From an uncultured Luteitalea sp. (GTDB lineage: Bacteria; Acidobacteriota; Vicinamibacteria; Vicinamibacterales; Vicinamibacteraceae): 64,000 nucleotides of DNA. Location: positions 1-64,000 of the forward strand of contig CAKTDA010000002.1 in the NCBI GenBank assembly GCA_934541105.1. The letters are read 5' to 3'. Below the pieces are notes generated by a model. That model did no database searches and was not told the DNA's origin. It worked only from the letters and a program-made list of their open reading frames with translations. A program made the position numbers and the translations under genes. This document shows positions 13,001 through 20,678 of the stretch, in pieces (the stretch's first letter is position 1; every line of letters begins with the position of its first letter).

Positions 13001-13247
13001 TGGTGTTCGGGCCCGTGGACTCGAACACGAAGAGGCGTCCGCGATCGTCGAACACGCCGAACATGGGATACGACAGGAGCGCCGGCGGCGCGATGCGTTC
13101 GATCGTGAAGCCGTCGGGCACACGCAGGTGCGCAAGGCCAGGCGGGTCCTGCTGGCGCTCGGCGTGGCTGCCGGTGGCGAGGAGCGAGACGAACAGGGCC
13201 GTCAGGAGCACGACCGGACGGACGACGAAAGCGGGCCATCTGCGCAT
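10080..13247 (-). CDS. PVC-type haem-binding protein with HEAT repeats
   Basis: 1055 residues. Signal peptide in the first 30 residues. An N-terminal membrane-bound-dehydrogenase-like beta-propeller (about 40-380) carries DVDGDGTFDRG and DTDGDGVADERE calcium-type loops. Alpha-helical HEAT-like repeats follow (about 400-870), then a C-terminal cytochrome c domain with CGSCH at about 928-932 and a distal Met-rich SAMPPG segment. This architecture is typical of planctomycete, verrucomicrobial and acidobacterial sugar- or alcohol-oxidising periplasmic proteins of unproven substrate. The ATG at 13247 puts the signal peptide at the N-terminus; the upstream in-frame ATG at 13307 would add 20 polar residues. 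Confidence 0.87.
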   Translation of the reverse strand: MRRWPAFVVRPVVLLTALFVSLLATGSHAERQQDPPGLAHLRVPDGFTIERIAPPALLSYPMFGVFDDRGRLFVFESTGPNTMTTEEMLAQPSYHVRVLEDVDGDGTFDRGTIYADKLPFPKGGAFVGDSLFVSAAPDLLRLRDTDGDGVADEREVVLTGWTLNVNGAALGGPFAGPDGWLYLTDARRGFRITRPEGDTLEGKGARIWRVRPDGTGLEWISGGGFDNAVEIVFMPSGDTIGTMTYFIDPRDGLRDALMHWVEGGVYPKPHEVIAADALPLTGDLLPPMTTLARVAPSGLLRYVGDAFGEGFHGNLFSAQFNTGRVMRHVAAADGSTYRTEDLPFLTSTHADTHPTDVLQDADGSLVVIETGGWFIKGCPLSRVAKPDVAGGIYRIRRAGAPRVDDPRGLALPLATMTPARLGGLLADPRPVVRDRALERLVAVGEPAVPVLASARRVGSDPETRAAAVFALHRIGTPAAQAAVREALADRDADVRVAAARSVGLARDAAALPLLLPAVITDAPAVRRQVATALGQIARPEAVPALLKAARDPADRFVEHAIVHALIALGETAPLVTALDSPSPSERRAALVALDQIGRLPGRRSSLTQAQLQPFLESSDDATWRTGIWVASHHPGWSASIVSGVRARLDGGSLAEAEASVVRDVLRGVCADDGVRQFVADGLRVEAGTPAGARRVPLLLLDVMEECGVAKVPPAWVDALRGALSHPDAAIRARVMRLVAARRITALAPDLARAAADAAAPAARRFDALDALVLVQPALDDAAFDWLRTQLDAERSAHDRQRAAGILAQAALSDAHLVEIAEHHVVEADAFILPRLVAAFDRSNSAAVGMALVRALEQSTDRLDVLSERDLAARIAKFPAPVPESATPLLVALRQRQDARLRRLESVSAAIGRGDVDAGRRLFFGKATCGSCHAVGAEGATFGPDLSNIGEIRSRHDILEAILYPSASFAREYETWRVRTQGGENTGIVKADLPEAVVIETGPSASLRIPRSAIVGLEPVEFSAMPPGLEQILSDTELADLMAYLEALPDPFDRRQ

Positions 13248-13256
13248 GGGATCGGG

Positions 13257-13270
13257 CCTACAGCCTACAG
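13257..13270. repeat. Two CCTACAG heptads
   Basis: Two direct CCTACAG copies lie upstream of the PVC-type gene. They match the unit of the array at 15697-15734. Confidence 0.6.
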
Positions 13271-13308
13271 CGACTGCGGTCCGATTTTCCTCAGCGCGGC
13301 GACTCACC

Positions 13309-13314
13309 TAGAAT
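13309..13314 (+). promoter_or_regulatory. Candidate -10 (TAGAAT) for the CHASE kinase
   Basis: TAGAAT lies 10 nt before the ATG at 13325. The leader would be at most a few nucleotides long, with no Shine-Dalgarno. Confidence 0.45.
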
Positions 13315-13324
13315 CCCGGGACAG

Positions 13325-15059
13325 ATGCCGACACGCCCGCACGATCTGCTGCGCAGCCTGGCGTTCCCGGTGCTGGTCCTGCTCATCGGCGCGGCCGCCA
13401 CGTGGAGCGTGGCCGCGGCGTTGCGTGCCTCGGCCGGCATGCAGGACGGCGAGCGCTTCGACGTGGCTGCCGACGCGCTGCACGACAGCATCGCGCAGCG
13501 AATCGACGCGTACGTGGCGATGCTGCGAGCCGGCGCCGGGGTGTTCACGCACGAGGGGCTCCCGACGAGCGACCAGTTCGCGGTGTTCGTCGATCGGCTT
13601 GCCCTCGACTCGACCTATCCCGGCGTGCAGGGCATCGGCTACGCGGTGCGGCTCACCCAGGCGGACGTGCCAGACATCGAGGCGATGCGCGCGGCACAGG
13701 GCGTTCCGGAGTACTCCGTGTGGCCCGTCACTCCGCGGCCCGAGTGGTTCCCGATCCTGTACCTGAAGCCGATGGATCGCCGCAACCACGCCGCGCTCGG
13801 GTACGACATGTTCACCGAGCCCACGCGTCGCGAAGCGATGGAGCGGGCACGCGACACCGGGCGGGCCGCCGCATCGGGGCCCGTGACGCTCGTGCAGGAG
13901 ATCGACGAGCGGAAGCAGGCGGGCTTCCTGATCTACGTCCCGGTCTACGACGACGAGGGCGTGCCGCTCACGGTGGAACTCCGTCGCGCACGATTGCGAG
14001 GGTTCGTCTACAGTCCGTTTCGCGCCGGCGATCTCCTCGAAGGCATCCTCGGCACGAACCCCCGCCCGCGCGCCGCGTTCTCGCTGCACGATGGCGAGCC
14101 CGGGGCGGGCACGCTGCTCTACCGCACGGCCCTGCCGGACGCACCCCGCTTCTCGGTGACGCGCACGATTTTCGTGGGCGGCCGGACATGGACCGCATCC
14201 GTCGTCTCGACCGAGGCCCTCGACAGCGACTCGAACGCGAACCTCGTGCCGTACGTGTACCTCGCAGGGTCGGCCATCACGCTGGTGTTGACGGGACTCG
14301 CCGCATTGCAGGCGCGTGCGCGCATCCGCGCGGAACGTTCGGAGGCTCGCGCGGAGGACGCGTCGCGCCGCCTGGCGCACGAGTCGCACCTGAAGGACGA
14401 ATTCCTCGCGACGCTCAGTCACGAGTTGCGGACGCCGATGAACGCGATCGTCGGCTGGGCCCACATGCTCTCCGGCGACGATCTGGAGGAGCGCGCCAGG
14501 CGCAAGGCGGTGGACAGCATCCGCCGCAACGCGCTGCTCCAGGCGCGGCTCATCGAGGACCTGCTCGACATGAGTCGCATCATCTCCGGCCAGGTGCGGC
14601 TCGACGTGCGGCGCATAGACATGCACGACGTGATCGAGGCCGCCGCCGACGTCGTGCGCCCGACCGCGATGGCGAGAGGTGTGGCGCTGTCGGTGCAGTC
14701 GGCGCCGGGAGCGCACGTCGTCGCCGATCCGACGCGCCTGCACCAGGTGCTGTGGAACCTGCTCAGCAACGCGGTGAAGTTCACGCCCGACGGCGGTCGG
14801 GTGGAGGTGGCGCTGTCGACGGCCGACGCGATCACCGTGACCGTACACGACACGGGCGTCGGCATCGCGCCGGAGTTCCTGCCGCACGTGTTCGATCGCT
14901 TCCGCCAGGCGGATGCGACCACGACGCGGCGGCATGGCGGGCTGGGGCTGGGTCTCTCGATCGTGCGGACGCTGATCGAGATGCACGGCGGGCAGGTGCG
15001 CGCCGCGAGCGATGGGATCGGTCGCGGCGCGACGTTCAGCGTGTCGCTGCCAAAGGCGG

Positions 15060-15070
<11 letters not shown>
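13325..15070 (+). CDS. CHASE-domain sensor histidine kinase
   Basis: 581 residues. Membrane helix at about 10-30, extracytoplasmic CHASE domain (about 45-270, with YPGVQGIGYAVR), second membrane helix at about 305-330, coiled linker, HisKA with LSHELRTPMNAIVGW (His about 364), HATPase with LLSNAVKF (about 480) and GLGLGLSIVRTL (about 543). CHASE domains bind small extracellular ligands such as cytokinins or peptides in characterised members; the ligand here is unknown. No response regulator is adjacent. Its end overlaps the convergent sodA stop by 11 bp. Confidence 0.92.
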
Positions 15071-15662
<592 letters not shown>

Positions 15663-15696
15663 GCGGCGATTCTCCTTGAAGGTCAACAGATTATGG

Positions 15697-15734
15697 CCTG
15701 CAGCCTACAGCCTACAGCCTGCAGCCTGCAGCAG
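15697..15734. repeat. Heptanucleotide array (CCTGCAG/CCTACAG)x5
   Basis: Five direct 7-bp units run CCTGCAG, CCTACAG, CCTACAG, CCTGCAG, CCTGCAG, ending with CAG. It lies just beyond the 3' end of nadA, between nadA and sodA. Confidence 0.85.
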
Positions 15735-15744
15735 AGGCTTCCGG

Positions 15745-16875
15745 TTACTGAATGGTGAGCATTCTATCGAGTGCCACGCGCGCCCAGTGCTTTGTCGCCT
15801 CGGGCACGACGATGTGGTTGTGGACCACGCCGTCGAGCATGCCCTCGAGCACCCAGAGGAGATGGTTGGGCGACACGCGGAACATCGTCGAGCACAGGCA
15901 GCCGAACTGGTCGAGCGTGACGACCTTCTTGTGCGGCGCGACCTCGTTGGCCAGTCGGTTGACGAGGTGGATCTCGGTGCCGACCGCCCACGTCGAGCCG
16001 GGCTCGGATTCCCGGACGCGCTTCAGGATGTGCTCGGTGGAGCCCGACTCGTCGGCCGCCTGCACGACCGGGAGCGGCACCTCGGGATGGACGATCACGC
16101 GGATGCCCGGGTACTGCTTCCGGATGTTGGCAATCTGCGCGGGCGTGAAGCGCGTGTGGACCGAGCAGTGGCCCTTCCACAGCAGCAGCCGGGCCTCGCG
16201 CAGCGCCTCGGGCGTGTGCCCGCCACCGACTTCCTCGGGGTCCCAGACGAGCATGCGGTCGAGCGGCTCGCCCATCTTCCAGGCGGTGTTGCGGCCGAGA
16301 TGCTCGTCGGGCATGAACAGGATCCGCTGGCCGCGCGCCCAGGCCCATTCGAGCGTCGCGCGGGCGTTGCCCGAGGTACAGACGGTGCCGCCGCGTTCGC
16401 CGACAAATGCCTTGATGGCCGCCGACGAGTTGATGTAGGTGACCGGCACGACGTCGGTCACGCCCATCGCCTCGAGTTCCTTCCAGCAGATCTCGAGCTG
16501 CTCGATGTCCACCATGTCGGCCATGGAGCAGCCGGCGGCGAGGTCGGGCAGGCTGACCTTCTGGTGGTCGGCGCCGAGGATGTCGGCGCTCTCGGCCATG
16601 AAATGGACGCCGCAGAAGATCACGAACTCGGCCTGCTGGCGGGCCTTGCACTCGCGCGACAGCTTCCACGAGTCGCCGACGACGTCGGCGTGGACGAGGA
16701 CTTCGTCGCGCTGGTAGTGGTGGCCCAGGATGAGGAGGCGATCGCCGAGGCGGCGCTTCGCGTCCCGGATCCGGGTGTCCATCGTGTCGGGATCGAGCTG
16801 GAGATACCGGTCGGGGAGCGGCTGCCGCTGCGAGAGGCTCGATTGCTCGTACTCGGTCAGCACCTTGACGTCCAT
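15745..16875 (-). CDS. nadA: Quinolinate synthase NadA
   Basis: 376 residues, full length for the family. Condenses iminoaspartate with dihydroxyacetone phosphate to quinolinate in de novo NAD synthesis, using a [4Fe-4S] cluster. Visible family motifs: ILGHHYQRDEV near the N-terminus, GVHFMAESA, LAAGCSMADMV, VTYINSSAAIKAF, WKGHCSVHTRF and GCLCSTMF, with cluster-ligand cysteines in the expected three places. ATG 16875 matches the usual N-terminus. A TACGAT box ends 9 nt upstream without a Shine-Dalgarno. nadB and nadC are not in the window. Confidence 0.96.
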   Translation of the reverse strand: MDVKVLTEYEQSSLSQRQPLPDRYLQLDPDTMDTRIRDAKRRLGDRLLILGHHYQRDEVLVHADVVGDSWKLSRECKARQQAEFVIFCGVHFMAESADILGADHQKVSLPDLAAGCSMADMVDIEQLEICWKELEAMGVTDVVPVTYINSSAAIKAFVGERGGTVCTSGNARATLEWAWARGQRILFMPDEHLGRNTAWKMGEPLDRMLVWDPEEVGGGHTPEALREARLLLWKGHCSVHTRFTPAQIANIRKQYPGIRVIVHPEVPLPVVQAADESGSTEHILKRVRESEPGSTWAVGTEIHLVNRLANEVAPHKKVVTLDQFGCLCSTMFRVSPNHLLWVLEGMLDGVVHNHIVVPEATKHWARVALDRMLTIQ

Positions 16876-16884
16876 GGCGATCCG

Positions 16885-16890
16885 ATCGTA
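16885..16890 (-). promoter_or_regulatory. Candidate -10 (TACGAT) for nadA
   Basis: TACGAT on the minus strand, 9 nt before the nadA start. It forms half of a 59-bp divergent promoter region shared with the inositol oxygenase gene. Confidence 0.4.
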
Positions 16891-16902
16891 GCACCCGCGG
16901 TC

Positions 16903-16908
16903 TATACT
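16903..16908 (+). promoter_or_regulatory. Candidate -10 (TATACT) for the inositol oxygenase gene
   Basis: TATACT lies 26 nt before the ATG. The resulting short leader contains CAGGAGG. No convincing -35 is seen. Confidence 0.4.
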
Positions 16909-16934
16909 GGACCTCTGCCCTTCAGGAGGGGTCG

Positions 16935-17738
16935 ATGGCACAGGCGACGCATGCGGGCGAGGGACGCAAGCCGGAGGAGTTCCGGAACTACGAGGCCGAG
17001 GCGCGGAGCACCGTCAAGGAGTTCTACCGGCTGAACCACACGAACCAGACGGTCGATTTCGTGCGGGCGAAGAAGGCGGAGTACCTGTCGCTCGACCGCA
17101 TGGAGATGACGGTCTGGGAAGCGCTGGAGTACATGAACCAGCTCGTGGACGACAGCGACCCCGACGTGGACTTCACGCAGATCGAGCACGCGATGCAGAC
17201 CGCGGAGGCCATTCGCGCTGCCGGCCAGCCGCGGTGGTTCCAGCTGACCGGGCTCGTACACGACCTCGGCAAGGTGCTCTGCATCTGGGGCGAGCCGCAG
17301 TGGGCCGTCGTCGGCGACACGTTCCCCGTGGGCTGCCGGTTCTCGGACAAGTGCGTGTACCCCGAGTTCTTCGCGGCCAATCCGGACGCGGACAACCCGG
17401 CGTATTCGACCGAGACGGGCATCTACGACGAGCACTGCGGGCTCGACAACGTGCACCTCTCGTGGGGGCACGACGAGTACGTCTACCACGTGTTCAAGGA
17501 CCACATCCCGCAGGGCGGGCTCTACGCGCTGCGGTACCACTCGTTCTACCCGTGGCACAAGGAAGGCGCGTACCAGCACCTCACGAACGAGGCCGACCGC
17601 GAGTGCCTCAAGTGGGTCAAGGCGTTCAACCGGTTCGACCTCTATTCCAAGGGCGACGCCCGGCCGGACGTGCAGGAACTGACGCCGTACTACAAGGACC
17701 TGATCGACGAGTTCGCCCCCGGCAAGCTGCGCTGGTAG
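16935..17738 (+). CDS. myo-Inositol oxygenase (MIOX), eukaryote-type family
   Basis: 267 residues, close to the animal enzyme (about 285). Diiron ligand motifs are all present: a His in the IEHAMQTAE helix, HD in LVHDLGK, His in LSWGHDEY, His in FYPWHKEG and Asp in RFDLYSKGD. The segments GEPQWAVVGDTFPVGC and HCGLD are near-identical to animal MIOX as I remember it. The enzyme cleaves myo-inositol with O2 to glucuronate. Strong AGGAGG about 5 nt before the ATG. No other inositol or glucuronate gene is adjacent, so the downstream pathway is unseen here. Confidence 0.94.
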   Translation: MAQATHAGEGRKPEEFRNYEAEARSTVKEFYRLNHTNQTVDFVRAKKAEYLSLDRMEMTVWEALEYMNQLVDDSDPDVDFTQIEHAMQTAEAIRAAGQPRWFQLTGLVHDLGKVLCIWGEPQWAVVGDTFPVGCRFSDKCVYPEFFAANPDADNPAYSTETGIYDEHCGLDNVHLSWGHDEYVYHVFKDHIPQGGLYALRYHSFYPWHKEGAYQHLTNEADRECLKWVKAFNRFDLYSKGDARPDVQELTPYYKDLIDEFAPGKLRW

Positions 17739-17741
17739 ACA

Positions 17742-17765
17742 GGGGACGGCGGACAGGTCGTCCCC
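17742..17765 (+). terminator. Hairpin after the inositol oxygenase gene
   Basis: Seven-base arms GGGGACG and CGTCCCC with a 10-nt loop begin 3 nt after the stop codon. No T-run follows, so terminator activity is uncertain. Confidence 0.4.
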
Positions 17766-17781
17766 GTTCGGCGTTCGGCGT

Positions 17782-17787
17782 TAGGAT
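17782..17787 (+). promoter_or_regulatory. Candidate -10 (TAGGAT) for the zinc-ribbon gene
   Basis: TAGGAT ends 7 nt before the ATG at 17795, with no Shine-Dalgarno. Confidence 0.4.
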
Positions 17788-17794
17788 CCCCCTC

Positions 17795-18211
17795 ATGTCC
17801 CTCGACGAGCGTGCGTTCTTCAACGAGCGCCCGGAGACACGCCGGGCGAAGTACCAGTGTCCCCGCTGCCAGCGGACCAACGACTACGACGTCCGCTGGG
17901 TGCGGCGCACGAAGAAGGACCGCCTCCCCGGAGGCGCGGACGACCGCGATCGCGCGAAGTTCTCGAAGCTGCGCGACTACCTGCTCCGCGTGGAGGACGA
18001 AGTCTCCTGCAAGAGCTGCAACAAGCGGTTCGAGATCCCGTCGCAGCAGTCGCTGATGTTCGTGGACCAGTTCGCGGGCCTTCCCGACGAGGAGGAGCTC
18101 GAGCGGGAAATCGCGGCAGCCTCGGGCGAGCCCGACCCCGTCGCGCCGCCCGCCGAGCAGAAGCCGGCAATCCCGGCGCGCTTCACGCGCCGATCGACGG
18201 GTTGGAAGTAG
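17795..18211 (+). CDS. Small zinc-ribbon protein, function unknown
   Basis: 138 residues, cytoplasmic. Two CxxC knuckles, CPRC (about residue 22) and CKSC (about 76), probably bind one zinc. Between them lies a very charged segment (VRRTKKDRLPGGADDRDR). The C-terminal 45 residues are acidic and proline-rich. I do not recognise a named family. The ribbon suggests nucleic-acid or protein binding, which is only a guess. The ATG at 17795 is preceded by a TAGGAT box. The next gene starts 7 bp after the stop, so the two may be co-transcribed. Confidence 0.7.
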   Translation: MSLDERAFFNERPETRRAKYQCPRCQRTNDYDVRWVRRTKKDRLPGGADDRDRAKFSKLRDYLLRVEDEVSCKSCNKRFEIPSQQSLMFVDQFAGLPDEEELEREIAAASGEPDPVAPPAEQKPAIPARFTRRSTGWK

Positions 18212-18218
18212 CCGCGGG

Positions 18219-19238
18219 ATGCGTACGCCTGCGCTCACGCGACGACAGGCCCTCGGCTCGCTCGGCGCGCTGGGGGCGCTCGCCCCTCCGGCGTCGTCCA
18301 GGACCATGACGCCTGCCTCCGTCCAGCCTGGCAGCGTCGCGAGCCGACGGGCCGAGTTGTACGCCCTGCTCGGACGGCTCCCCGACCGCAACCGGCCGGT
18401 TTCCGGCGAGAAGCTCGGCGAGGTCGAGCGGGACGGCTACGTGCTCGAGACGTGGCGGTTCGACCTGAACGGCATCGAGCCGGTGCCGGGGTACGTCGCG
18501 CGCCCGGCGTCGCTCTCCGGGCGGGCGCCTGCCATCGTCTTCAACCATTCGCACGGCGGCGGCTACACGATCGGCAAGCGGGAGTTCGTCGAGGGCCGCA
18601 GCTACCTGCAACCCACGCCGTACGCGAAGGCGCTGACCGACCTCGGGTACATCGGGATCAGCATCGACGCCTGGGTGTTCGGCGAGCGCAGCCACACGAG
18701 CGAGGCCGACACGTTCAAGGCCATGCTGTGGCGGGGCCAGGTGCTGTGGGGGATGATGATGTACGACACGCTGCGGGCTGTCGACATCCTGCTGCAGCGC
18801 CCCGACGTGGACCCGTCGCGCATCGGCACGCTGGGCATGTCGATGGGCAGCACTGCGGCGTGGTGGCTCGGCGCGCTCGACGAGCGCATCCGCGTCACCG
18901 TGGACATCAACTGCCTCACCGACTTCGACGCCCTGATTGCCGACAAGGGCCTGTCGCGCCACGGCATCTACTACTACGTGCCGTCGCTGCTGGAACACTT
19001 CACCACGGCGGCGATCAACGCCCTGATCGCGCCGCGCGCGCACCTGGCGCTCGCCGGCACGCGCGACGCGCTCACGCCGGTCGAGGGTCTCGACCGCATC
19101 GATACGCACCTGAAGGACGTCTACGCGAAGGCCGGCCATCCCGAGCGGTGGTCGCTGCTGCGCTACGACGTCGAACACCAGGAGACGCCGGAAGGGCGGC
19201 AGGCCGTGCTCGCCTTCCTGCAGACGTTCCTGGCCTGA
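18219..19238 (+). CDS. Tat-exported alpha/beta hydrolase (dienelactone hydrolase/acetylxylan-esterase-like)
   Basis: 339 residues. N-terminal TRRQALGSL twin-arginine motif followed by a hydrophobic stretch, so probably exported folded. The alpha/beta-hydrolase core shows an oxyanion-type FNHSHGGGYTIG, nucleophile elbow GMSMGS (Ser about 208), acid Asp in TRDALTP and His in VEHQET. The form resembles the acetylxylan-esterase/dienelactone-hydrolase group of abhydrolases common in acidobacteria and planctomycetes; substrate unknown. Starts 7 bp after the zinc-ribbon gene. Confidence 0.85.
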   Translation: MRTPALTRRQALGSLGALGALAPPASSRTMTPASVQPGSVASRRAELYALLGRLPDRNRPVSGEKLGEVERDGYVLETWRFDLNGIEPVPGYVARPASLSGRAPAIVFNHSHGGGYTIGKREFVEGRSYLQPTPYAKALTDLGYIGISIDAWVFGERSHTSEADTFKAMLWRGQVLWGMMMYDTLRAVDILLQRPDVDPSRIGTLGMSMGSTAAWWLGALDERIRVTVDINCLTDFDALIADKGLSRHGIYYYVPSLLEHFTTAAINALIAPRAHLALAGTRDALTPVEGLDRIDTHLKDVYAKAGHPERWSLLRYDVEHQETPEGRQAVLAFLQTFLA

Positions 19239-19257
19239 ACGACCACCACGGAGGACC

Positions 19258-19833
19258 ATGGCAGGACTGATTTCCGCAATCGACCTGAAGCGCAAGATGT
19301 ACGTCGAGTTCGAGGACGCCCCGTATCACATGCTCGACGTCGAGGTGTCGCGCCCCACGGCGCGCGGCGGCCAGACGCTCGTCCGCGTGAAGATGCGCAA
19401 CCTGCTCACCCGCGCCGTCTTCGACAAGACCTTCAAGGCGCAGGACAAGCTGAAGGAGCCCGACCTCGTCATGGTGCCTGCCACCTACCAGTTCGCCGAC
19501 GGCACGGGGCTGCACTTCATGGATCTCGGCACCTACGAGACCCTCACCCTCAACGACGACGTCGTCGGCGACGACCGCCTTTTGCTCACCGACAACCTCG
19601 AGGTGCAGGTCCAGAAGTTCAACGGCAATCCGATCGGCATGCAGCTGCCCGTGATCGTCGAGCTCGCCGTGGCAGAGACCGAGATGGGCAGCCGCGGCGA
19701 CACCGCGAGCGGCAGCGTCACCAAGGCCGCCCGGCTCGAGACCGGGCTCGAGGTGCGGGTGCCGCTGTTCGTCAACGAGGGCGAGAAGGTGCGCGTCCAC
19801 ACCGAGACCCGCGAGTTCGCCGGCCGCGCCTGA
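19258..19833 (+). CDS. efp: Elongation factor P-like protein with EfpL/YeiP-type tip loop
   Basis: 191 residues: KOW-like N-terminal domain (1-65) and two OB folds. The GDTASGSVTKAARLETG and VPLFVNEGEK blocks are canonical EF-P. EF-P relieves ribosomes stalled at polyproline. The tip loop reads RPTARGGQ with Arg36 where E. coli EF-P has the modified Lys34; PTARG is the form of YeiP/EfpL. The C-terminal REFAGRA also recalls YeiP. GGAGG 5-6 nt upstream supports the ATG. No EpmA/EpmB or EarP gene is adjacent. Confidence 0.93.
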   Translation: MAGLISAIDLKRKMYVEFEDAPYHMLDVEVSRPTARGGQTLVRVKMRNLLTRAVFDKTFKAQDKLKEPDLVMVPATYQFADGTGLHFMDLGTYETLTLNDDVVGDDRLLLTDNLEVQVQKFNGNPIGMQLPVIVELAVAETEMGSRGDTASGSVTKAARLETGLEVRVPLFVNEGEKVRVHTETREFAGRA

Positions 19834-19843
19834 TCCCTGAGCG

Positions 19844-19858
19844 GGACGGGGCCCGTCC
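19844..19858 (+). terminator. Hairpin after the EF-P-like gene
   Basis: GGACGG and CCGTCC arms with a 3-nt loop, 10 nt after the stop and without a T-run. The remaining bases to about 20010 hold no gene I can support. Confidence 0.35.
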
Positions 19859-20013
19859 GCGAACAGCCCCACCCGCCCGGAGGCCACCCGCGCAGCGGCA
19901 AACGAGGCCTGCGTTCGGGCGGGGCACCCCGTTCGCGGCCACCCGTCCCGCTGTCGTCATGGGTGCGGGAGAACCAAGAACTCACGGTTCCTGATGTGTC
20001 CTTAGGTTGCGTT

Positions 20014-20038
20014 GGGCGGCTCGGAGAGCCGCCCCTAC
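20014..20038 (-). repeat. GTAG-headed palindromic element, copy 1
   Basis: On the minus strand it reads GTAGG then perfect 9-bp arms (GGGCGGCTC/GAGCCGCCC on the plus strand) around GGA. It lies between the convergent EF-P-like and VOC genes. Confidence 0.75.
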
Positions 20039-20100
20039 CTTCGTGTCTTCAGCGACGGCCGACTGCCGAAGGCCGAGCGGGCCAAGCCGCCGCTCTCGAC

Positions 20101-20135
20101 ATTGCACGTTGCGCATTGCGCATTGCGCATTACGA
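20101..20135. repeat. Heptanucleotide array (ATTGCGC-type)x5
   Basis: Units: ATTGCAC, GTTGCGC, ATTGCGC, ATTGCGC, ATTACGA. The last one contains the TAA stop (20130-20132, minus strand) of the VOC gene. Confidence 0.8.
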
Positions 20136-20510
20136 GGAGCCCCCCTTCGGCTGTCCTGCATAGATGGTGTGCCCCTGGTCGTCCTCGAAGACGAGTTCGC
20201 GGGTGTCCCACTCGGTGTCGGACGGTTCCTGTTGCAGGGCGACGCCGTGCGACCGAAGACGCTCCGCCATCGCGTCGAGATCGTCGACGGTCAGATACAG
20301 GTGGAAGTGCTGCTCCGCGCGCACGAACGCGATCGACGGATCGGGCTCGTCCGACAGTTTGAGGTGGACGCGGCAGGGTCCGGCGCTGAGCCCCGCATAG
20401 AAGTCGGAGTAGCGGAACTCGAGGGTCAGTCCGACCTTCTCGACGTAGAAGCGGATTGACGCGTCGATGTCCGTCGTGCGCAACTGCGGTGCAAGGGCCA
20501 GAACCGCCAT
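20130..20510 (-). CDS. VOC (glyoxalase/bleomycin-resistance fold) family protein
   Basis: 126 residues. Single VOC unit with the paired beta-alpha-beta-beta-beta pattern: LRTTDIDASIRFYVEKVGL at the N-terminus, then HFHLYLTVDDLDAMAERL and ELVFEDDQGHTIYAGQ at the C-terminus, where metal-ligand positions (H/E) would lie. VOC proteins include dioxygenases, isomerases and antibiotic-binding proteins; nothing here fixes the activity. ATG 20510 is chosen because GGAGGA lies about 6 nt upstream. The stop codon falls inside the heptad array. Confidence 0.85.
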   Translation of the reverse strand: MAVLALAPQLRTTDIDASIRFYVEKVGLTLEFRYSDFYAGLSAGPCRVHLKLSDEPDPSIAFVRAEQHFHLYLTVDDLDAMAERLRSHGVALQQEPSDTEWDTRELVFEDDQGHTIYAGQPKGGSS

Positions 20511-20551
20511 ACGATGTCCTCCGGCAAGAACGAGCGTCAGCAGCAACAGTC

Positions 20552-20576
20552 GGGCGCCTCAGAGAGGCGCTCCTAC
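20552..20576 (-). repeat. GTAG-headed palindromic element, copy 2
   Basis: Minus strand GTAGGA followed by 7-bp arms (plus strand GCGCCTC/GAGGCGC) around AGA. It lies downstream of the CocE-like gene. Confidence 0.7.
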
Positions 20577-20607
20577 CCTCGTGTTCACGCGCCGCAGCCT
20601 GACGTCG

Positions 20608-20637
20608 GCATTCCGCATTGCCGCATTCCCGCATTTT
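20608..20637. repeat. GCATT array, 7-8-bp period
   Basis: GCATTCC, GCATTGCC, GCATTCCC, GCATTTT. It lies between the VOC gene and the 3' end of the CocE-like gene. Confidence 0.7.
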
Positions 20638-20678
20638 CGGCTGTCCGTCGAAGGCCGACGGCCGGATGACGAAGGCCG

